64,000 nt of DNA from VFBF01 sp964530695 (GTDB lineage: Bacteria; Pseudomonadota; Alphaproteobacteria; Caulobacterales; Aquidulcibacteraceae), in contig CAZGYQ010000002.1 of the NCBI GenBank assembly GCA_964530695.1, positions 23,077-87,076 on the forward strand, given 5' to 3'. The notes under the pieces are model-generated. The model did not search any database and had not been told where the DNA came from. It saw only the letters and a program-made list of their open reading frames with translations. The position numbers were made by a program, and so were the translations under genes. Below are positions 35,404-44,701 of the stretch, piece after piece. Within the stretch, counting starts at the first letter, position 1, and each line of letters opens with the position of its first letter.

Positions 35404-37214
35404 CCGCCCGCCATCCCGTCATCCGTGACGTCGCCGCGCGTATCGCCGCGCGCAGCGCCAGATCTCGCACAGACTATGAGGCGCGCATCGCCGCCGCGCG
35501 CGCCGCAGGGCGCGGTCGCACGAACCTGTCGTGCGGAAATCTCGCACATGCATTCGCCGCCTCGCCGCTCGGCGACAAGCTCTCCATGCGCGGGGACGCG
35601 CCGAACATCGGCGTCGTCACCGCCTACAATGACATGCTCTCCGCGCATCAGCCGCTGCTGCAGTATCCCGACATCATCAAGGATGCGGCGCGGGCCGCAG
35701 GCGGAACGGCGCAGGTGGCGGGCGGCGTGCCGGCCATGTGCGATGGCGTCACGCAGGGACGGCCCGGCATGGAGCTGTCGCTGTTCTCGCGCGACGTGAT
35801 CGCCATGGCCACCGCGGTGTCGCTGTCTCACGATGCGTTTGACGCCGCGATCATGCTTGGCGTCTGCGACAAGATCGTGCCGGGCCTGATGATCGGCGCG
35901 CTCTCGTTCGGACACCTGCCGGTGATCTTCGCGCCGGCGGGGCCGATGTCGTCCGGAATTCCGAACAAGGAGAAGGCCCGGGTCCGCGAGCGTTTCGCGC
36001 TTGGTCAGGCGACGCGCGAGGAATTGCTCGAAGCGGAGGCCGCCTCCTACCACACGGCCGGCACCTGCACGTTCTACGGCACGGCCAACTCCAACCAGAT
36101 GCTGATGGAGCTGATGGGCGTGCATCTGCCGGGAACGGCGTTCGTCAATCCGGGCACGCCGTTGCGGGATGCGCTGACGCGTCACGCTGCGGTTCGCGCC
36201 ATCGAGCTGGCGCGTGCGGGAGATACCGGCCTAGCCGAGGTGATCAGCGTTGCGGCGGTCGTCAACGGCATCGTCGGTCTCATGGCGACCGGCGGCTCCA
36301 CCAACCACGCGCTGCACATTCCCGCGATCGCACATGCGGCGGGCATTGTCGTCGACTGGACGGATTTCGAGGACATCGCGCGCGTCACGCCGTTGCTGAC
36401 GCGCGTCTATCCCAATGGCGGCGCGGACGTGAACATGTTCCACGCGGCGGGCGGCATGGCGTTTCTCGTGCGCGAACTGCTCGGCGCGGGTCTGCTCGAT
36501 GGGGACGTGAAGACGGTCTTCGGCGACGGTCTAGAGAGCTATGCGCACGAACCGTTCCTCGATGGCGATACGCTGAAGTGGCGCACGCCGCCCGAGGCCT
36601 CCCTCGCGCCGGATATTCTCAGGCCCGCTTCAGATCCGTTCGACGCGGAAGGCGGCGTGCGCCTTCTGAAAGGCTCGCTGGGGCGCGCGATCATCAAGGT
36701 TTCCTCCGTGCCGCAGGATCGGCATGTGATCGAGGCGCCCGCCGCGGTGTTTGATGATCAGGACGATGTGTTGTCGGCATTCAAGGCGGGCGGGCTCGAT
36801 CGAGATGTGATTGTGGTCCTGCGTTTTCAAGGGCCCGCCGCCAATGGCATGCCGGAGCTGCACAAGCTGACGCCGGCGCTGACGGCGCTGCAGAACAAGG
36901 GCTTTCGCGTCGCGCTCGTTACGGACGGACGCATGTCGGGCGCATCTGGCGCGGTGCCGGCGGCGATCCATGTGACGCCAGAGGCGGCGCAGGGCGGATC
37001 GATCGGGCGGATCGTCGATGGCGACGTCATTCGCGTCGACGCGATGCAGGGCGTACTCGAGGTGATCGCCGATCCGGTCACGGTATCCGCTCGACCGCTC
37101 GCCGTGCGCCCCGCGGACCGGTCGGGGTGGGGTCGGGAGCTGTTCTCGTCGTTTCGCGCCGGGGTCGGCGCCGCCGAGAGCGGCGCGAGCATCTTTTTCA
37201 GGAGCCATTCATGA
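35400..37214 (+). CDS. edd: Phosphogluconate dehydratase
   Basis: The iron-sulfur dehydratase that makes 2-keto-3-deoxy-6-phosphogluconate (604 aa, normal). IlvD/Edd family motifs include VVTAYNDMLSAHQPL, GVPAMCDGVTQGRPGMELS, CDKIVPGL and GTCTFYGTANSNQMLMEL, with Cys residues for the cluster. The C-terminal LVTDGRMSGASGAVPAAIHV is also diagnostic. It is coupled at both ends by ATGA overlaps. Confidence 0.97.
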   Translation: MTARHPVIRDVAARIAARSARSRTDYEARIAAARAAGRGRTNLSCGNLAHAFAASPLGDKLSMRGDAPNIGVVTAYNDMLSAHQPLLQYPDIIKDAARAAGGTAQVAGGVPAMCDGVTQGRPGMELSLFSRDVIAMATAVSLSHDAFDAAIMLGVCDKIVPGLMIGALSFGHLPVIFAPAGPMSSGIPNKEKARVRERFALGQATREELLEAEAASYHTAGTCTFYGTANSNQMLMELMGVHLPGTAFVNPGTPLRDALTRHAAVRAIELARAGDTGLAEVISVAAVVNGIVGLMATGGSTNHALHIPAIAHAAGIVVDWTDFEDIARVTPLLTRVYPNGGADVNMFHAAGGMAFLVRELLGAGLLDGDVKTVFGDGLESYAHEPFLDGDTLKWRTPPEASLAPDILRPASDPFDAEGGVRLLKGSLGRAIIKVSSVPQDRHVIEAPAAVFDDQDDVLSAFKAGGLDRDVIVVLRFQGPAANGMPELHKLTPALTALQNKGFRVALVTDGRMSGASGAVPAAIHVTPEAAQGGSIGRIVDGDVIRVDAMQGVLEVIADPVTVSARPLAVRPADRSGWGRELFSSFRAGVGAAESGASIFFRSHS

Positions 37215-37831
37215 GCGAGATCGCCGCCATCATGCAGCTCGCGCCGGTGATCCCGGTGTTGACGGTCGAGCGCGTTGCGGACGCGCGGCTGCTCGCCGAG
37301 GCGCTGGTCGCGGGCGGTCTGCGCGCGCTGGAGGTCACCTTGCGCACCCCGGTCGCGCTCGATGCGATCCGCGCGATGCGGGACGTCGAAGGCGCTGTCG
37401 TCGGCGCCGGCACGATCCTCTCTCCGAAGGATCTGGACGCGGCGTTCCTGGCCGGCGCGCGCTTCATCGTCTCTCCCGGACTGACCGAAGGCATCGCGGA
37501 GGAGGCAGGCCTTGCGGGCGTGCCGCTGTTGCCGGGGGTGGCGACGGCCACCGAAGTGATGCGCGGGCTGGATCTCGGCCTGACGCACTTCAAGTTCTTC
37601 CCCGCCGAACAGGCGGGCGGCGCCTCGATGCTCAAGGCGTTCGCCGGACCGTTCGCCGCTGCGCGATTCTGCCCCACGGGCGGCGTGTCGCCGGGGAACG
37701 CGCCGGCCTATCTCGGACTCCCGAACGTCCTTTGCGTTGGCGGCAGCTGGATCGCGACGCCGGAGCTGATCGCCGCCGGCGCATGGGCGGAGATTACCGC
37801 GCGGGCGCGGGCGGCTGCGACGTTGCGTTAG
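37211..37831 (+). CDS. eda: KDPG aldolase
   Basis: Cleaves 2-keto-3-deoxy-6-phosphogluconate to pyruvate and glyceraldehyde-3-phosphate (206 aa). The class I aldolase residues are visible: Glu in LEVTLRTP, the Schiff-base Lys in HFKFFPAE, and the phosphate site CPTGGV. It closes the four-gene Entner-Doudoroff operon. A glucokinase gene, often linked in relatives, is not next to it. Confidence 0.96.
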   Translation: MSEIAAIMQLAPVIPVLTVERVADARLLAEALVAGGLRALEVTLRTPVALDAIRAMRDVEGAVVGAGTILSPKDLDAAFLAGARFIVSPGLTEGIAEEAGLAGVPLLPGVATATEVMRGLDLGLTHFKFFPAEQAGGASMLKAFAGPFAAARFCPTGGVSPGNAPAYLGLPNVLCVGGSWIATPELIAAGAWAEITARARAAATLR

Positions 37832-37876
37832 CGACTTCGTCTCCGCGCGGCGTGTCGTCTGCCTGTAAGGTGCGTC

Positions 37877-39685
37877 ATGGCTGCGTCGCTCGATCTCTCC
37901 TCGTTCCAGGAACCGCTCGTCATCCTCACGGCTGCGGGCGTCGTCATTCCGCTGTTCCGGCGGCTGAAGCTCAGCCCGGTCATCGGCTTCATTCTCGTGG
38001 GCGTGCTGGTCGGACCGTATGCGCTTGGCGCCCTGGCGGACGAGGCGCCGTGGTTGCGGCACGTGGTGATCACCGAACCGGAGTCGATCGCCGTCATCGC
38101 CGAACTCGGCATCGTCCTGCTCATGTTCATGATCGGGCTCGAACTGTCCTTCCAGCGGTTGAGCATGATGCGTCGCCTCGTGTTCGGTCTTGGCGGGTTG
38201 CAGGTCGGTCTGAGCGCGCTCGCCATCGGCGCGGCGGCCTATGTGCTCCAGCCCAACCTCAGTGCAGCCATCGTCCTTGGACTGGGGCTGTCGATGTCGA
38301 CGACGGCGGTCATCCTGCAGACGCTGTCGGATACCAAGCGCCTGACGAAATCAGTCGGACGCACCACGTTCGCCGTTCTGCTGTTCCAGGATCTCGCTGT
38401 GGTGCCCATGCTGTTTGCGGTGAGCGTCCTCGGCGCGAAGGGCGGCGGCCCGGTGGTCGGCGCCTTCGGCCTGGCGATGCTGCAGGCGGCGCTCGCGGTC
38501 GCCGCCATGGTCATTCTCGGCAGGCTGGTGCTCCGCCCGATGTTCCGGATGGTCGCCGGCGCGGGCGCCTCGGAAAGCTTCATGGCGGCGTCGCTGCTGG
38601 TCATTCTCGGCGCCGGCATCGCCACCGCGGCCGCGGGTCTCTCGATGGCGATGGGTGCGCTAATCGCGGGGATCCTGCTCGCGGAGACCGAGTACAGGCG
38701 TCAGATCGAAGTCACGATCGAGCCGTTCAAGGGCCTGCTGCTCGGCGTCTTCCTGATCTCCGTCGGCATGAGCATCGATATTCCGCGCATACTCGATGCG
38801 CCGTTGCTTTTCGCTGCGGTCGCCTTCGCCATCGTTGCGGTCAAGGCGGGGATCGTCACAGGACTTGGACGTCTGTTCGGTTTGCCCCTCGGGGTTTCGA
38901 TGCAGAGCGGATTGCTGCTCGGTCCGGGCAGCGAGTTCACGTTCGTGATCATCGGGCTCGCGCTGCAGCTTGGTCTGCTCTCGGCCGATCTCGCGGCGCT
39001 CGCGCTGGGCGTGGCGGCGACCACGATGACGCTGGTGCCGTTGCTGGAGCGCGTCGGCGTCTGGACGGAGCGCAGGTTGCCGACGAAGCTCGCGCCCGAT
39101 CCGGCGCTCGCAGTCTTGCCTGCTGAATCTGTCGCGCCGGCGGGACGCGTCATCATTTGCGGGTTCGGCCGGGTCGGTCAGACGGTCGCGTCGATGCTTG
39201 AGACGCACAACGTGCCCTACCTCGCGGTCGATCAGGACGCCAAGGAGGTTTCGAAGCATCGTGGGCGTGGCAAACCGATTGCGTATGGCGACGCCACCCG
39301 TGTCGAGTTCCTGCGCCTGTGCGACATCGCGCACGCGCGCGCGATCGTCGTGACGCTCGATTCCCCCGCGGCGGCCGCCGAGATCGTGACCGCCGCCCGC
39401 AACGAACGGCCCGACATCCTGATCGTCTGCCGCGCGCGCGATGCGCGTGATGCGGCGCGGCTCTACAAGCTGGGCGCGACCGATGCGGTGCCGGAAACGA
39501 CGGAGGCGAGCCTGGTGCTGTGCGAGCAACTGCTGGTCGATCTCGGCGTGCCCATGGGCTACGTGATCGCGTCCGTGCATGACCGGCGTGCGGCGCAGCG
39601 CGCGGAAATCCAGGCGATGGCCCCCGATGCAACGGTGCGACGCATACGGCTGACACGCGCCCGCGCGCCGCGCGACCCCGGCTAA
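37877..39685 (+). CDS. Kef/CPA2-type monovalent cation:proton antiporter with TrkA-N domain
   Basis: A 602-aa inner-membrane antiporter, K+/H+ type. About 12 hydrophobic segments fill residues 10-400 with family motifs ELGIVLLMFMIGLELSF and LLFQDLAVVPML (exchanger Gln-Asp). The C-terminal RCK/TrkA-N domain (from about residue 420) has the Rossmann motif VIICGFGRVGQTVA and binds NAD(H) or a related ligand. Functions in K+ efflux under electrophile or pH stress in related proteins. It ends tail to tail with btuD, the two stops sharing the bases 39682-39685. Confidence 0.92.
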   Translation: MAASLDLSSFQEPLVILTAAGVVIPLFRRLKLSPVIGFILVGVLVGPYALGALADEAPWLRHVVITEPESIAVIAELGIVLLMFMIGLELSFQRLSMMRRLVFGLGGLQVGLSALAIGAAAYVLQPNLSAAIVLGLGLSMSTTAVILQTLSDTKRLTKSVGRTTFAVLLFQDLAVVPMLFAVSVLGAKGGGPVVGAFGLAMLQAALAVAAMVILGRLVLRPMFRMVAGAGASESFMAASLLVILGAGIATAAAGLSMAMGALIAGILLAETEYRRQIEVTIEPFKGLLLGVFLISVGMSIDIPRILDAPLLFAAVAFAIVAVKAGIVTGLGRLFGLPLGVSMQSGLLLGPGSEFTFVIIGLALQLGLLSADLAALALGVAATTMTLVPLLERVGVWTERRLPTKLAPDPALAVLPAESVAPAGRVIICGFGRVGQTVASMLETHNVPYLAVDQDAKEVSKHRGRGKPIAYGDATRVEFLRLCDIAHARAIVVTLDSPAAAAEIVTAARNERPDILIVCRARDARDAARLYKLGATDAVPETTEASLVLCEQLLVDLGVPMGYVIASVHDRRAAQRAEIQAMAPDATVRRIRLTRARAPRDPG

Positions 39686-40449
39686 CGCAGCAGGCGCACC
39701 CACGCGCCGCTCTCGTCGTCGCCGACGCGGGCCTCCACGTGAAACGCTTCGGCGATGCGCTCTGTCGTGAGGGTTTCATGCGTCGGACCGTCTGCGATCA
39801 CCCGGCCGCGTGAAAGAAGAAAGATGCGCGTCGAGAAGCGTGCGGCGAGATCGAGATCGTGCATGGCGATGACGATGGCCCGCCCGCTGTCCGAAAGCAT
39901 GCGCAGGCGCTTCAGCGCATCTAGCTGGTGACTCGGATCGAGTCCTGCAAGGGGTTCGTCGGCGAGGATGAAGCGTGGGTCGCCGACGATGGCGCGGGCC
40001 AGCAGGACGCGCGCAAGCTCGCCGCCGCTGAGCGTCGTGGCGATCCGGCTCTTCAGATCGAGCGCATCCATCTCCGCGAGCGCGGCGTCCACGGCGCGTC
40101 CGGTCTCGCCGCGCGCCTCGCCCCATAGTCCCGCCAGCGGCAATCGTCCGAGCGCGACAACCCGCTCTACCGTCAGCGGCCATTCGAGTGCGCCGTTCTG
40201 CGGCAGGAAGGCGCGCGCGGCGGCGAGGTCGCGTGCAGGCCACGCGGACAGCGCGCGGTCGTCGAGGGTTACCGAACCCGACGCGGGCGCAATCAATCCG
40301 GCCATGGCGCGCAGCAACGTCGATTTCCCCGCGCCGTTCGGCCCGAGCACGGCGATCATCTCACCCGGTCGCACAACGAGATCGACGCCGTCGATCAAGG
40401 TCTTGCCGGCTACGGCGACGGTGAGGTTCGCGGCGGAAAGCGTGGTCAT
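39682..40449 (-). CDS. btuD: Vitamin B12 ABC transporter ATPase BtuD
   Basis: ABC ATPase of the FecE/BtuD/HmuV group (255 aa). Walker A is VLGPNGAGKSTLL, the signature is TLSGGELARVLLARAI, Walker B is FILADEPLAGLDP and the switch His is in AIVIAMHDLDLA. The longer open frame to 41331 is permease sequence out of frame; the ATG at 40449 overlaps the stop of btuC by 4 bases. With btuC and btuF under a cobalamin riboswitch, B12 is the likely substrate rather than haem or siderophore. Confidence 0.92.
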   Translation of the reverse strand: MTTLSAANLTVAVAGKTLIDGVDLVVRPGEMIAVLGPNGAGKSTLLRAMAGLIAPASGSVTLDDRALSAWPARDLAAARAFLPQNGALEWPLTVERVVALGRLPLAGLWGEARGETGRAVDAALAEMDALDLKSRIATTLSGGELARVLLARAIVGDPRFILADEPLAGLDPSHQLDALKRLRMLSDSGRAIVIAMHDLDLAARFSTRIFLLSRGRVIADGPTHETLTTERIAEAFHVEARVGDDESGAWVRLLR

Positions 40450-41441
40450 GGCAGCACCTTGCGGGCGCGCAGGATGAGCAGGAAGAAGAACGGCGCGCCG
40501 ACGAGCGCGGTGACGACGCCGAGTTTCATTTCCGGTCCGAACGGGATCACACGCACGGCGATGTCCGCAGCGAGGACGAGTGCGGCGCCGGAGAGCGCGG
40601 CGAGCGGCAGTGTGCGGCTCGGTACATGCCCGGCGAGCGGGCGCACCAGGTGGCCGGCGATGAGCCCGACGAAGCCGATGGCGCCGGACACGGCGGTGAC
40701 CGCGCCGACGGCGAGCGCGGAGCCGATGACGACCAGCAATCGCGTGCGCGACAATCCCGCGCCGAGACTCTCCGCCGTCGCCTCGCCGAGCGACAGCGCG
40801 TCGAGCGCGCGTCCGCTGAGCAGCAGCAGCGCGGCGCCGACGATCACGAACGGCGCGGCGAGTCCCACATGCGCCCAGCTGCGGTCCGCGAGCGAGCCCA
40901 TCAGCCACACCATGATCTCCGTCGCCGCCCACGGCGAGGGCGCCAGATTCAACGCCAGCGCCACGAGCGCGCCGCCGAAGCTCGACACCGCCGCGCCCGC
41001 GAGGATCAGCGCGATGGTGCCGCCGCCGCGCGCCAGCGTGACGACGAGGAGCGCGGTGGCTGCGGAGCCGGCGAGTCCGGCGATGGGGAGGGCGAGGGGG
41101 ATGGCGGCGGAAAGGCCGTAGTAGAGCGAAAGAACCGCGCCGAGAGACGCGCCGGTGGAGATGCCGAGCACGCCGGGTTCGGCGAGAGGATTGCGCAGCA
41201 ACCCTTGCAGAGCAGCGCCCGAGAGACCGAGCGCGCCGCCGACGAGGATCGCCAGCGCCGCCCGCGGCGCACGCAGTTCGCGCACGATGACGCCGCCGAG
41301 ATCGGGAGAGCCATCGAGAAGCGCGCGCCACGCATCAAGCGGTGAGAACCAGATTTTCCCCGCAATAAGGGAAAGTGCGGCGAGGGCGATGACAAGAAGC
41401 GCGAGCGCGGCGAGGCAAAAAACAAATCGATCCGGTTTCAT
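40446..41441 (-). CDS. btuC: Vitamin B12 ABC transporter permease BtuC
   Basis: FecCD/BtuC-type permease (331 aa) with about 10 hydrophobic helices. Family motifs are RAPRAALAILVGGALGLSGA, GLLRNPLAEPGVLGISTGA and AVSGAIGFVGLIAGHLVRPL. The frame opens upstream, but the ATG at 41441 overlaps the end of btuF. It works with BtuD and the periplasmic BtuF in the inner membrane. Confidence 0.93.
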   Translation of the reverse strand: MKPDRFVFCLAALALLVIALAALSLIAGKIWFSPLDAWRALLDGSPDLGGVIVRELRAPRAALAILVGGALGLSGAALQGLLRNPLAEPGVLGISTGASLGAVLSLYYGLSAAIPLALPIAGLAGSAATALLVVTLARGGGTIALILAGAAVSSFGGALVALALNLAPSPWAATEIMVWLMGSLADRSWAHVGLAAPFVIVGAALLLLSGRALDALSLGEATAESLGAGLSRTRLLVVIGSALAVGAVTAVSGAIGFVGLIAGHLVRPLAGHVPSRTLPLAALSGAALVLAADIAVRVIPFGPEMKLGVVTALVGAPFFFLLILRARKVLP

Positions 41442-42301
41442 CGCCGCCGCTCGCGATAGTTTGGCGCCGTGCGTGCGGCGTTCAAGTGCACGCGGTTCAT
41501 TTCCGCGCGCAGTTGCACGGCGGCATCGGCGGTGAACGGACCGCCGCAACTCGTCAGCGCTTCCGGCACGCCGATCATGCGACCCTGCCATCGGGTGCGG
41601 ATCGCGGGATGGCTCGCGGCCTCGCGGCGCAATGACGGCGCCGGCGTCGCTTCGGCGGTTATGAGCAGATCCGGCGACGACGCGATGAGGCGTTCGGCGT
41701 CGAGCGCGCCGAAGCCCACAATGCCCAGTTCGCGCGCGAGATTGCGCGCGCCTGCCGCTGCGACGACCGCGTCAGACAGCGTGCCCGCGCCCGGCGCCAT
41801 GCCGGGGCCGGACCAGAAGGCTACGAGCGGTCGTTGTGCCGGCGCCTCCGCCGCAAGCCGCGCGAGCGTCGCGTCCATGCGCGCCAGCGCCGCGTCCGCC
41901 TTCGCGCGCTCTCCCAATGCGTCGCCCACTTCGCGCGTGGCGCGGCGGATGGCGTCCCAGTCTTCCGCCGGGGCGATTTCCACCAGCGGCGCGCCGAGCG
42001 CGCGCAACGTCTCGACGGTGGCGCGCGTGGTGTACGTGCCCGCCAGCACGATATCGGGCCGCGCGCGCAGCACTTCCTCCGAGGAGCCGTGATTGACCGG
42101 CACGGCCATCGCCTCGCGCGCCATGGCGGACAGTGCGGGATCGCGCGCGAGCCACGACACCGACGCGATGCGCTCGCGCGGCAGCAGCAGCAGCGCGAGC
42201 TGGTCGGTGCACAGGTTGATGGACATCACGCGGCGCGGCGCCTGCGCATCCGCGTTCGCTGCGAACAGCGCCAGCAGCACGACACTCACAACGCGGATCA
42301 T
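41438..42301 (-). CDS. btuF: Cobalamin-binding periplasmic protein BtuF
   Basis: A 287-aa substrate-binding protein: signal peptide (VVSVVLLALFAANADAQ), then the PeriBP_2 fold opening RRVMSINLCTDQLALLLLPR and VPVNHGSSEEVLRARPDIVLAGTY. First gene of btuFCD; the start at 42301 lies about 80 bases after the cobalamin riboswitch. The open frame continues up to 42856 through the riboswitch and is not coding there. The riboswitch makes B12 or a corrinoid the expected ligand. Confidence 0.92.
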   Translation of the reverse strand: MIRVVSVVLLALFAANADAQAPRRVMSINLCTDQLALLLLPRERIASVSWLARDPALSAMAREAMAVPVNHGSSEEVLRARPDIVLAGTYTTRATVETLRALGAPLVEIAPAEDWDAIRRATREVGDALGERAKADAALARMDATLARLAAEAPAQRPLVAFWSGPGMAPGAGTLSDAVVAAAGARNLARELGIVGFGALDAERLIASSPDLLITAEATPAPSLRREAASHPAIRTRWQGRMIGVPEALTSCGGPFTADAAVQLRAEMNRVHLNAARTAPNYRERRR

Positions 42302-42379
42302 GTTTCCTTCCCGCACGCGACACGACCTGTCGCCTGCGGTTACCCGCGCCTCCGGCATGACCCCGACCGTCGGCATAGC

Positions 42380-42562
42380 GACAGTCACCGGCCGGTCTCC
42401 TGGCTCGCGGGTCAAAGCGCTGGTCCTGCCTTCCCGGATTGCTCCAGTGGCGCGATCGGACCCGCGCTCGCCGCTTACAGTTGCGGGGACAGCCGCGGAA
42501 TTGCACCGCGTTCCCGACACCGATGACGTGGGGGAGTCCTGCACGGGTGTTGCGTGGGATGC
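42380..42562 (-). ncRNA. Cobalamin riboswitch upstream of btuFCD
   Basis: On the minus strand the conserved elements occur in order: ATCGGTGTCGGGAA, CGCGGTGCAATTCCGCG, GCTGTCCCCGCAACTGTAAG (42469-42509 region), GGAAGGCAGG, and the B12 box AGCCAGGAGACC (42394-42405) followed by GGCCGG and GTGACTGTCGC. This is a complete adenosylcobalamin aptamer. It sits 80 bases before btuF, so binding should block expression of the transporter. Exact ends are approximate. Confidence 0.93.
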
Positions 42563-42598
42563 AACTGGCTCCGCGCGTGGCGAGTAGGACGATGATGA

Positions 42599-42689
42599 GG
42601 ACCGCCGGCGCCCTCGCCGGCAAAGTGGGTCGTCCTGTCCGGCCGTCGCCTGTTTCAGCACCGTATGCCGGCGAGGGCGCCGGCGGTCC
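42599..42689. repeat. Perfect 24-bp inverted repeat, REP-like
   Basis: Arms 42599-42622 and 42666-42689 are exact reverse complements around a 43-base loop, beginning GGACCGCCGGCGCC. It shares its outer sequence with the repeat at 31411-31497. Confidence 0.8.
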
Positions 42690-42770
42690 TTCCCGCCAAC
42701 ACCTTCATCCGCACGGAACATCGGTTCCTGCGGGTTCGCTTCGTCAGTGTGCTCTCCTTGACGGAGAGCC

Positions 42771-42834
42771 GGGGACGCGGGCTTGGCCCACGGCAGAAGT
42801 AGAAAAGAGAATGCGAGCTTTCGCCCGCGTCCCC
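42771..42834. repeat. 12-bp inverted repeat
   Basis: GGGGACGCGGGC (42771-42782) pairs with GCCCGCGTCCCC (42823-42834). It belongs to a run of palindromic elements in the non-coding gap 42563-43332, in which I see no gene. Confidence 0.55.
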
Positions 42835-43218
42835 GCGACCGTTTTTCCGCAAGCATGGCCTCGGGGCGATTCCTCCCGCCCTTGGGCTCAGTGGGCCTGC
42901 GACGTGCGGGTCCGTGCTGTTCGACACGGAGCCCCGGACCCCCGCGGCTTGTTCCGGCGCGTGCGCCCCGGACCGCGAGCTATCCCACGCTCGATCGCAT
43001 CGCCCCCGCGCCGACGAACAGATGTACCGGCTGCTCTCCATGCGGAGGCGATGACCGGAGTTTAGATCGGCGCCGAGTCCGGTCGGATAGATTCACGTGC
43101 GATTGTTGGGCGCCATGGGATGCAGCGCAGAAAAGTGTGGTGATGCGCTGAATCTGTCAGACTAATTTTCGTCCATCAAAGGGTGATGGAGCGCCGCGCA
43201 GGATGAAGCGCGGCAGAA

Positions 43219-43332
43219 CTGGATGGATGGGACCGCGAGCCTTCAGGCTCGCAGCCGGAGAACGATCAAGCGGGCTGCGCGATTTTTCAGTGACGATTGC
43301 GAGCCTGAAGGCTCGCGGTCCCGTCTATCCAG
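43219..43332. repeat. Perfect 25-bp inverted repeat with imperfect extensions
   Basis: Arms 43229-43253 and 43298-43322 are exact reverse complements (starting GGGACCGCGAGCC) with a 44-base loop. The pairing extends outward with two mismatches to about 43219 and 43332. It ends right at the helicase stop, so it may also serve as that gene's 3' structure. Confidence 0.8.
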
Positions 43333-44625
43333 CTACCCTAAAAACCGCGCCAGCCCCTCCGCGATCGCTTCGTCCACCTGCACGTCGCGCACCTGCAGCG
43401 GCCGCGTCAGCCGCAAGCCCGCCATGCTGCGCGCACGCGACAGCGCCACATACGTCTGCCCCGCAGCAAACGCGCCGCGTCCGAGGTCCACTTCCACCGC
43501 ATCGAGCGTCATGCCCTGCGCCTTGTGGATGGTGATGGCCCAGGCGGCGGCGAGCGGGAACTGCACGTAACGCCACTCCTCCTTCACGCTCATGTCCTGC
43601 GCCTTTTCATCCCACTGCCAGCGCGTCTGCGGCCAGGTGGAGCGCGGCACGTCGACTTCATCGCCCGCATCGATGGCCACGCGCACCACGTCTTCCTCGA
43701 TGTCGATCACCTGTCCGAGCGTGCCGTTCACCCAGCGCCCGCCGGGATCGTTCTGCGTGAAGATCACGCGCGCGCCGCGTTTCAGCGCCAGCGTCATCGG
43801 CGCGGGGAGGCGGTCGTTCGGAATGCCGTTCTTCGGCAAATCGCCCTTGAAGCCGCCTTCGAACACTTTCGGATCGCCGGGCAATGAATTCAGCCCGCGC
43901 AGGTTGTAGGCGTCCGCCACCGCGTTCGTCGCGCACAGCAGCACCGGGCGCACCGGCAGGGGCGGCGCGTCGCAGCAGGCGCCGTTCAGTTCTTCGAGCG
44001 CCTCGCGCACGTTGGAGCGGTCGCGGATGGATTGCAGCAGGTTGATGAAGTGCGCGTCGGTCTGGCGGCGCATGGCGGTGAGCTCGAAGGCCGACACCTC
44101 CGCATCCTTCAGCGCGTGCGCGGAGAAGGCGAAGGGCGAGGCGTAGCCAGCTTCTTCCATCACCCGCCCCTCGTCGCCGCGCACCACGGGCGGGAGCTGG
44201 TAGAAGTCGCCGACGAGCAGCATCTGCACGCCGCCGAACGGCTTCACGCTTTTGCGCGCCGCGCGCAGGTGGCTGTCCATCGCGTCGAGCGTGTCGGCGC
44301 GCAGCATGGAAATTTCATCGACGACAATGCGCGAGAGGCGGCGCACATTCTGCGTGAAGAACCAGTTCGGCTTTTCCTTGAACCCGATCAGCAGGCGCGG
44401 CGGGAAGCCGAAGAAGGAGTGCACCGTCTGGCCGCCGATGTTCATCGCCGCGAGACCCGTCGGCGCCAGCACCACCTGCGGGCGGTGGTTGTCCTCGGCG
44501 ATGAGGGTGCGGATGAAGTGGCTCTTGCCCGTGCCGGCGCGGCCGGTGAGCAGCACCACGGGGTCGCGGGCCTCAAGGGCTGCGCGGGCCGCTTCTGCGG
44601 CGGGGTCGGCGGGAAGACTGGTCAT
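43333..44625 (-). CDS. PIF1-like / RecD-type helicase
   Basis: A 430-aa superfamily 1B helicase. Walker A is LTGRAGTGKSHFIRTL; motif Ia has VVLAPTGLAAMNIGGQTVHS; Walker B is RIVVDEISMLRAD; motif III is MLLVGDFYQLPPV; the C-terminal motifs are ITIHKAQGMTLDAVEVDLG and YVALSRARSM. These are PIF1 family features; bacterial homologues unwind DNA 5' to 3' and act in repair or on G-quadruplexes. The frame opens to 44682, but the ATG at 44625 begins the conserved region. It diverges from tesB. Confidence 0.88.
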   Translation of the reverse strand: MTSLPADPAAEAARAALEARDPVVLLTGRAGTGKSHFIRTLIAEDNHRPQVVLAPTGLAAMNIGGQTVHSFFGFPPRLLIGFKEKPNWFFTQNVRRLSRIVVDEISMLRADTLDAMDSHLRAARKSVKPFGGVQMLLVGDFYQLPPVVRGDEGRVMEEAGYASPFAFSAHALKDAEVSAFELTAMRRQTDAHFINLLQSIRDRSNVREALEELNGACCDAPPLPVRPVLLCATNAVADAYNLRGLNSLPGDPKVFEGGFKGDLPKNGIPNDRLPAPMTLALKRGARVIFTQNDPGGRWVNGTLGQVIDIEEDVVRVAIDAGDEVDVPRSTWPQTRWQWDEKAQDMSVKEEWRYVQFPLAAAWAITIHKAQGMTLDAVEVDLGRGAFAAGQTYVALSRARSMAGLRLTRPLQVRDVQVDEAIAEGLARFLG

Positions 44626-44701
44626 CCCGGCGGTTCTAGAGGTGTTCGCGCCGGAAAGCGCGATCCTTGCCGCACCGCACACAAGGCCCTAATCCCGCGC
44701 C

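Noticed and set aside
34722..36185. 487-aa minus-strand open frame
   Set aside because: Antisense of pgl and edd; low-complexity product.
37732..39126. 464-aa plus-strand open frame
   Set aside because: Out-of-frame shadow across eda and the Kef-type antiporter, both of which have full family motifs.
42302..42856. N-terminal extension of BtuF
   Set aside because: This stretch is the cobalamin riboswitch and repeats; the signal peptide begins at 42301.
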